A DNA stretch of 64,000 bases from Rhodobacteraceae bacterium LMO-JJ12 (GTDB lineage: Bacteria; Pseudomonadota; Alphaproteobacteria; Rhodobacterales; Rhodobacteraceae): contig JAKGBX010000004.1 in assembly GCA_021555075.1 (NCBI GenBank), positions 62,001 through 126,000 of the forward strand, read 5' to 3'. A program made the translations under genes and the position numbers. Within the stretch, counting starts at the first letter, position 1. Each line of letters begins with the position of its first letter. This document shows, piece by piece, positions 59,206 to 64,000 of this stretch. Under the pieces are notes generated by a model. It made no database searches, had not been told where the DNA came from, and saw nothing but the letters and a program-made list of their open reading frames with translations.

Positions 59206-62010
59206 ATGAATTTTGCATCCCGTATCACCCGCCTTCCACATGCTTTTGATCCCGACCGTGGCGCCGAGGCGCGCGCGCTTTTGCCCGGTGTTGAGGGCGA
59301 TATCGCGAAGCTGTTGGAAGGAACCGGGGGGTGCAGCCCCTATCTGGGCGGCCTTCTGGCCAAGGAGGCCGATTGGCTGGAGGGGGCGTTTGATAACCCG
59401 GAAGGCGCGCTGGAGGCCGAGTTCAAGGCGCTGAAAGAGGTGGCGCCGGGTGATCTGGGAAGTGCGCTGCGCCGTGGCAAGCGGCGGGTGGCATTGATTG
59501 TCGGGTTGGCCGATCTGGCGGGAGTTTGGGCCTTGGAGGAGGTGACGGGGTGGCTGACCCGGTTTGCCGATCTGAGTGTGACGCTGGCGATGCGCGCGGC
59601 ACTGGTGCCTGAGATCAGCCGCGGCAAGCTGCCCGGTGCGAGTGAGGACGATCTTGAGACCGCTGGCGGTTGGGTGGCGCTGGCGATGGGCAAGATGGGA
59701 GCGGGGGAGCTGAATTACAGTTCGGATATCGACCTGATCTGTCTGTTTGATGAAACCCGGTTTGAGCGTGGTGAGTTTCACGAAGCGCGCGCCAGTTTCG
59801 TGCGTGCCACGCGCAAGATGAAGGCGACTTTGAACGATCAGACCGGTGAGGGCTATGTGTTTCGCACCGATCTCAGGCTACGGCCTGATCCGGCGGTTAC
59901 ACCTGTCTGCATCGCGATGGAGGCGGCGGAGCGCTATTACGAGAGCCTTGGGCGGACATGGGAGCGCGCGGCCTATATCAAGGCGCGGCCCTGTGCCGGG
60001 GATATCGAAGCGGGTGAGCGGTTTCTGACCACGTTGACGCCGTTCATCTGGCGCAAGCATCTGGATTTTGCGGCGATCGAGGATGCCCATAACATGCGGC
60101 TGAGAATTCGCGAGCACAAGGGGTTGGGCGGGCCGATCGTGTTGGCCGGACATGACATGAAGTTGGGCCGGGGCGGTATTCGAGAGATCGAGTTTTTCAC
60201 CCAGACGCGCCAGATCATCGCCGGGGGGCGTGATCGTGATTTGCGGGTGCGTGGCACGGTGGAGGGCTTGAAGGTTCTGGCCGCGAAAGACTGGCTGCCA
60301 AAGGCGACTGCCGAGACGTTGAGCGCGCATTACCGCGCGCATCGTGAGGTCGAGCACCGTATTCAGATGGTGAATGATGCCCAGACCCATGAGTTGCCAA
60401 ACTCGCCAGAGGGTATGGCGAGGATTGCCGCCTTCATGGGGGTGGAGCAGGCCGCATTCGAGGCGGATGTGCGCGCGCGGCTGGAGGAAGTTCACGCGCT
60501 GACCGAAGGGTTTTTCGCGCCTGATGAGTCCGTCTCGTCCGCTCCGGTGAGCGAATTTGATGAGGAGGTTCTGGCGCGCTGGCCGAGCTATCCGGCGTTG
60601 CGCTCGGGGCGGGCGGTGGAGATTTTCAAGCGGTTGCGCCCGGAAATCCTGTGCCGTTTGAAGGAAAGCGCCAACCCAAGCGAGGCATTGCTGGCGTTTG
60701 ACGGGTTTCTTGCGGGTCTGCCTGCGGGGGTGCAGCTTTTCTCATTGTTTGAGGCCAATCCGCCGCTGGTTGATCTGTTGATTGATATCGTGGCCACGTC
60801 ACCGGCATTGGCGGGGTATCTGTCGCGCAATTCAGGCGTGTTTGATGCGGTGATCGGCGGTGATTTCTTTGCCGATTGGCCGGGCGAGGATGCGCTGACC
60901 GCCGAGTTGAAGGCGGAGTTGCGCCAAGAACCGGATTATGAGCGCAAGCTGGATCTGTCGCGTAGATGGGCCAAAGAATGGCATTTCCGGGTGGGGGTGC
61001 ATCATCTGCGCGGATTGATTGGTGCGAAAGAGGCGGGGCGCGAATATGCTGATCTGGCCTCGGCATTCCTGCGCGCGCTTTGGCCCGAGGTTGTGGCGCA
61101 ATTTGCCACCAAGCACGGGGTCTTGCCGGGTCGTGGGGCGTGCCTTTTGGGGATGGGGAGTTTGGGGTCGCAACGCCTCACTGCGACCTCGGATTTGGAT
61201 CTGATCGTGATTTATGACCCGGATGGCGCCGAAATGTCGGAGGGGCGACGCCCGCTTGCGGTGCGCCCTTATTATGCGCGCCTGACCCAGGCGATGATTA
61301 CCGCCGTGACGGCGCAGATGTCGGAGGGGCGGCTTTACGAGGTTGATATGCGGCTGCGCCCGTCAGGCACGCAGGGGCCTGTGGCGACCAGTTGGGGCAG
61401 CTTTCAGACCTACCAGACCGAGAAGGCCTGGGTTTGGGAGCATCTGGCGCTGACGCGCGCGCGGGTGGTGGCGGGTGATGATGGGCTTGGCGAAGATATC
61501 GAGACGTTTCGCGCCGAGATTTTGGCGCAAAAGGGGTTGGATCGGGCCGAAGTTCTCAAGCAAACTGGCGAGATGCGGGCGCGTATTGCGGCGGCGAAAG
61601 CGCCCAGCAATGTCTGGGATGCCAAGATCGGGCCGGGACGGTTGCAGGATGTGGAGATGATCGCGCAGGCCGGTGCCTTGATGGCGGGGGCGGTGGGATG
61701 CTCGGTATCTCAAGGGCTTGAAGGGGGTGTCGCAATTGGTTGGTTGAGTGACGCGGACTTGAAAGCGCTGGAGGCGTCTTACCGGCTTTGCTGGCAGGTG
61801 CAGGCGGTGGCGCGGCTTTTGAGTGGCAAGCCATTGACGCCTGAGGGGGTGGGCGCCGGAGGGGCCGCGATGCTGAAACGTGAAACCGGGATTGATGGGT
61901 TTGCGGCGTTGGCCGAGGAAATGCAGGCGCGCAGCGCGGCGGCTGTGACGGTGATTGAGGCGGCTCTGGGTCGGGTGCCGCCCGCGCGAAAGACCGGGGG
62001 CAAGGGATGA
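59206..62010 (+). CDS. glnE: Bifunctional glutamine synthetase adenylyltransferase/deadenylase
   Basis: GlnE adds and removes AMP on glutamine synthetase in response to nitrogen status through PII. The 934-residue product has two nucleotidyltransferase domains: the N-terminal one with MGKMGAGELNYSSDIDLICLFDE near residues 161-183 and the C-terminal one with GMGSLGSQRLTATSDLDLIVIYD near 649-671, each with the paired Asp residues. The linker helical domain lies between. In-frame ATG 59176 is an alternative start. It overlaps the next gene by 4 bp. Confidence 0.95.
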   Translation: MNFASRITRLPHAFDPDRGAEARALLPGVEGDIAKLLEGTGGCSPYLGGLLAKEADWLEGAFDNPEGALEAEFKALKEVAPGDLGSALRRGKRRVALIVGLADLAGVWALEEVTGWLTRFADLSVTLAMRAALVPEISRGKLPGASEDDLETAGGWVALAMGKMGAGELNYSSDIDLICLFDETRFERGEFHEARASFVRATRKMKATLNDQTGEGYVFRTDLRLRPDPAVTPVCIAMEAAERYYESLGRTWERAAYIKARPCAGDIEAGERFLTTLTPFIWRKHLDFAAIEDAHNMRLRIREHKGLGGPIVLAGHDMKLGRGGIREIEFFTQTRQIIAGGRDRDLRVRGTVEGLKVLAAKDWLPKATAETLSAHYRAHREVEHRIQMVNDAQTHELPNSPEGMARIAAFMGVEQAAFEADVRARLEEVHALTEGFFAPDESVSSAPVSEFDEEVLARWPSYPALRSGRAVEIFKRLRPEILCRLKESANPSEALLAFDGFLAGLPAGVQLFSLFEANPPLVDLLIDIVATSPALAGYLSRNSGVFDAVIGGDFFADWPGEDALTAELKAELRQEPDYERKLDLSRRWAKEWHFRVGVHHLRGLIGAKEAGREYADLASAFLRALWPEVVAQFATKHGVLPGRGACLLGMGSLGSQRLTATSDLDLIVIYDPDGAEMSEGRRPLAVRPYYARLTQAMITAVTAQMSEGRLYEVDMRLRPSGTQGPVATSWGSFQTYQTEKAWVWEHLALTRARVVAGDDGLGEDIETFRAEILAQKGLDRAEVLKQTGEMRARIAAAKAPSNVWDAKIGPGRLQDVEMIAQAGALMAGAVGCSVSQGLEGGVAIGWLSDADLKALEASYRLCWQVQAVARLLSGKPLTPEGVGAGGAAMLKRETGIDGFAALAEEMQARSAAAVTVIEAALGRVPPARKTGGKG

Positions 62011-62267
62011 AGGGCGATACACTTGATCCCAAGGCTCTGATCCGCGAGGCGTATCGCATGGATCTGGGGCTTGAGGAATGCCGCTCGGTTTTTCTCGATT
62101 GGGCGCTGAGCCTGCCCGACGGGGCAGATGCGCGCGCGGCGATTGCGACGCTTCTGGAGCGCCACGAGGGCGAAGGCCCGCATCCAATGAGCCAGGTGTT
62201 GCGCGAAGGGTTGGAAAAGGCGGCAAAGACCGGGCGACGCGGCGGGCGGCGCGGGCGGCTGGGCTGA
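62007..62267 (+). CDS. Small hypothetical protein linked to glnE
   Basis: An 86-residue product (MKGDTLDPKALIREAYRMDLGLEECRSVFLDWALSLPDGADARAAIATLLERHEGEGPHPMSQVLREGLEKAAK) with an Arg/Gly-rich C terminus. Predicted helical and soluble. It is translationally coupled to glnE by an ATGA overlap and conserved next to glnE in Rhodobacterales as I recall. The function is unknown; the coupling hints at nitrogen control. Confidence 0.7.
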   Translation: MKGDTLDPKALIREAYRMDLGLEECRSVFLDWALSLPDGADARAAIATLLERHEGEGPHPMSQVLREGLEKAAKTGRRGGRRGRLG

Positions 62268-62301
62268 CGCGCGCGGTGCAAGCCACGGCCAAGGTGAGAT
62301 G

Positions 62302-62946
62302 TCAGGTGCGCGGCAGGGCGGCGGCCTGTTTCGCGATAGCCTCGATAGCGTCCCAATCCCCGGCGAGGATCAGATCATTGCGGCAGACCCAGCTTCCACC
62401 AACGCAGGCGACATTGCTCAGAGCGAGGTAGTCAGCCACATTGCCGGGTGAGATGCCGCCTGTCGGGCAGAAGGTGATCTGGGGCAGGGGCGCGCCGATC
62501 GCCTTGAGCGCGGGCGCGCCGCCGATTGCTTCGGCGGGGAAGAATTTCTGGGTGCTGTAGCCGCGTTCAAGCAGGCGCATTGCTTCGGTTGCGGTGGTGG
62601 CGCCGGGAAGAAGTGGCAAGTTCTCGGCCTCGCAAGTATCGAGCAGCGTGTCGGTTGCGCCGGGTGAGACCGCGAAGCGCGCGCCTGCGGCTTTGGCGGC
62701 GTTTACGTCTTGGGGGCTGAGCACCGTGCCCGCGCCGACGATGCCGCCGCGCACCTCGGCCATCGCCGCGATTGCCTCAAGTGCGGCATCGGTGCGAAGG
62801 GTCACTTCGAGCACCGGCAACCCGCCTTTGATCAACGCGCGCGCGAGGGGGGCGGCATGGGCCGGATCGTTGATCACAATGACCGGGATCACCGGGGCGA
62901 TGCGGCATAGACGCAGGGTTTCGGCGCTTGTGGCGGCGGGGGTCAT
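62302..62946 (-). CDS. eda: 2-keto-3-deoxy-6-phosphogluconate aldolase
   Basis: KDPG aldolase splits KDPG to pyruvate and glyceraldehyde-3-phosphate, the last step of the Entner-Doudoroff route. The 214-residue product has the catalytic Glu/Arg region VLEVTLRTDAALEAI, and the Schiff-base Lys in STQKFFPAE. GIVGAGTVLSPQDV and FCPTGGISPGN are also conserved. It overlaps edd by 4 bp. Confidence 0.95.
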   Translation of the reverse strand: MTPAATSAETLRLCRIAPVIPVIVINDPAHAAPLARALIKGGLPVLEVTLRTDAALEAIAAMAEVRGGIVGAGTVLSPQDVNAAKAAGARFAVSPGATDTLLDTCEAENLPLLPGATTATEAMRLLERGYSTQKFFPAEAIGGAPALKAIGAPLPQITFCPTGGISPGNVADYLALSNVACVGGSWVCRNDLILAGDWDAIEAIAKQAAALPRT

Positions 62947-64000
62947 GGCGCGTCCTCGTCCGAGAAAAGCGGGCTTGCGCCGGTTGTGGATGAGGTGGCG
63001 TTGCGGCGGAACAGTTCGAACAATTCGCGGCCGGTGCCGGAATGGAGCGCGGTGAGATCGGGGATTGCTGGCGCGCGGTTGGCAAAATCCTGCGAGAGGT
63101 TTTCGAGGCTGCCAGCGGCCCCATCAAGGCGGATGATGTCGCCATCCACAACCCGCGCAAGCGGGCCACCCATCGCGGATTCCGGCGCAAGGTGGATTGC
63201 GGCGGGAACCTTGCCCGACGCGCCGGACATGCGCCCATCCGTCACCAGAGCGACCTTTTGGCCGCGATCCTGCATCACCGAGAGGGTCGGGGTGAGGCCG
63301 TGGACTTCGGGCATGCCATTGGCGCGCGGGCCATGAAAGCGCAGCACCACGACGACATCGCCATCGAGCGTGCCCGCCTTGAAGGCGTCGATCACCGCTT
63401 GTTGGGTTTCAAAGACGCGGGCGGGGGCCTCGATCAAATGATGTTCGGGCTTGACGGCGGAGAGCTTGATGATGCCTTCGCCAAGGTTGCCAAGCAGACG
63501 CTTGAGGCCGCCTGTGGGTTGGAAGGGGTTGGAGGCGGGGCGCAGGATCCTGTCGTTTTCCGGGTGCGTGGCACCGGGGGACCAAGAGAGCGGGCCGCCT
63601 TCGGGGAAGTGGGGTTCCTTGGTATAGGCGCCGAGGCCGGTGCCGGTGATGGTTTGCACGTCTTCATGCACCAGCCGCGCGTCGATCAGCTGGGCAATGA
63701 CATAGCCAAGGCCGCCGGCGGCGTGAAAATGGTTCACGTCTGCGAGGCCGTTGGGATAGACGCGCGCCAAGAGGGGTGTGATTTCGCTCAGCTCGGCAAA
63801 ATCTTCGAGCGTGAGGTGGATGCCGAAGGCGCGCGCCATGGCGGGCAAGTGCAGCATGAGGTTGGTTGAGCCACCCGTGGCCATCAGCCCGACGATGCCG
63901 TTGACGAAGGCGCGTTCATCCAGAATGGCCGAGACGGGGCGGAAATCATCGCCAAGTGCGGTTTGGCGCAGGATCGTCTCAACCCCCGCATCGGTCAGCG
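62943..64000 (-). CDS. edd: 6-phosphogluconate dehydratase, C-terminal part
   Basis: The frame runs off the right edge of the window, so about the last 352 codons are seen. Edd is the [4Fe-4S] dehydratase that makes KDPG. Conserved segments are VSAILDERAFVNGIVGLMATGGSTNLMLHLPAMARAFG and VALVTDGRMSGASGKVPAAIHLAPE. It forms the edd-eda operon with the aldolase gene (4-bp overlap). Confidence 0.95.
   Translation of the reverse strand, partial: LTDAGVETILRQTALGDDFRPVSAILDERAFVNGIVGLMATGGSTNLMLHLPAMARAFGIHLTLEDFAELSEITPLLARVYPNGLADVNHFHAAGGLGYVIAQLIDARLVHEDVQTITGTGLGAYTKEPHFPEGGPLSWSPGATHPENDRILRPASNPFQPTGGLKRLLGNLGEGIIKLSAVKPEHHLIEAPARVFETQQAVIDAFKAGTLDGDVVVVLRFHGPRANGMPEVHGLTPTLSVMQDRGQKVALVTDGRMSGASGKVPAAIHLAPESAMGGPLARVVDGDIIRLDGAAGSLENLSQDFANRAPAIPDLTALHSGTGRELFELFRRNATSSTTGASPLFSDEDAP

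Noticed and set aside
1-64000. tRNA genes, insertion sequences, CRISPR arrays or a conventional prophage
   Set aside because: I saw no tRNA T-loop pattern, transposase, direct-repeat array, integrase or phage replication gene; the phage-like genes are all accounted for by the GTA cluster.

Overview
The window is a GC-rich alphaproteobacterial chromosome segment. It is most likely from the Roseobacter group of the Rhodobacteraceae. The evidence is a 407-residue hemA product starting at GTG, a DUF2842/DUF2852/DUF6524-type gene complement, a CcmABCDG cluster next to secF, and a complete Rhodobacterales-type gene transfer agent (GTA) structural cluster. I see no tRNA, rRNA, insertion sequence, CRISPR array or conventional prophage. 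Gene density is high and many neighbours overlap by ATGA, TGATG or 8 bp. Nearly everything is housekeeping plus the domesticated phage-derived GTA.

Layout. 1-4.6 kb: end of secF, a TSUP permease, an Mth938-like gene and the cytochrome c maturation genes ccmA-B-C-D-G. 4.7-8.9 kb (minus): a polar amino-acid ABC transporter with one ATPase, two tandem periplasmic binding proteins and two permeases; an RNA hairpin separates the binding proteins from the permeases. 9-11.7 kb: an orphan PhnD-like binding protein, two coupled TerB-like genes, DUF1330 and an unknown gene. 11.8-19.8 kb: pyrG, secG, a sugar acetyltransferase, a DUF6524-like gene, purA, DUF2842, an orphan iron-type ABC ATPase, an AlkA-like glycosylase and an esterase.

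19.8-34.0 kb: the GTA. Sixteen or seventeen genes in the canonical order (g1, g2, g3, g3.5, g4-g10, g10.1, g11-g15) encode terminase, portal, protease, capsid, connectors, tail tube, tape measure, baseplate, cell-wall peptidase and the large host-contact protein. The leader of this operon is the most interesting region in the window. It has a perfect CtrA-type TTAA-N7-TTAA box, a near-consensus promoter with an inverted repeat inside its spacer, and a strong intrinsic-terminator hairpin only about 20-50 nt after the predicted start site. That layout resembles phage late promoters controlled by antitermination.

34-45.9 kb: dksA-like gene, cysE, an M20 peptidase, hemA (with an FNR-type site and a good promoter), a RodZ-like gene plus ispG, two thioredoxin-fold exported proteins with an M48/TPR protease, an aminotransferase and an AmiC-type amidase. 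46-53.6 kb: PBP1A, prfB, an amidase, DUF2189 and an XRE regulator that carries a tandem palindromic operator in its promoter. 53.6-56.2 kb: ilvI-ilvH preceded by a classical attenuator whose 15-residue leader peptide contains V-V-V-I-L. 56.5-64 kb: bpt, an RDD gene, DUF2852 (with two copies of a 19-bp palindrome upstream), a YbaK-type deacylase, glnE, eda and the edd end.

Functional names rest on family motifs read directly from the translations. Promoters, operators and RNA structures were found by eye and none has been tested. Several start codons are judgement calls and are flagged.
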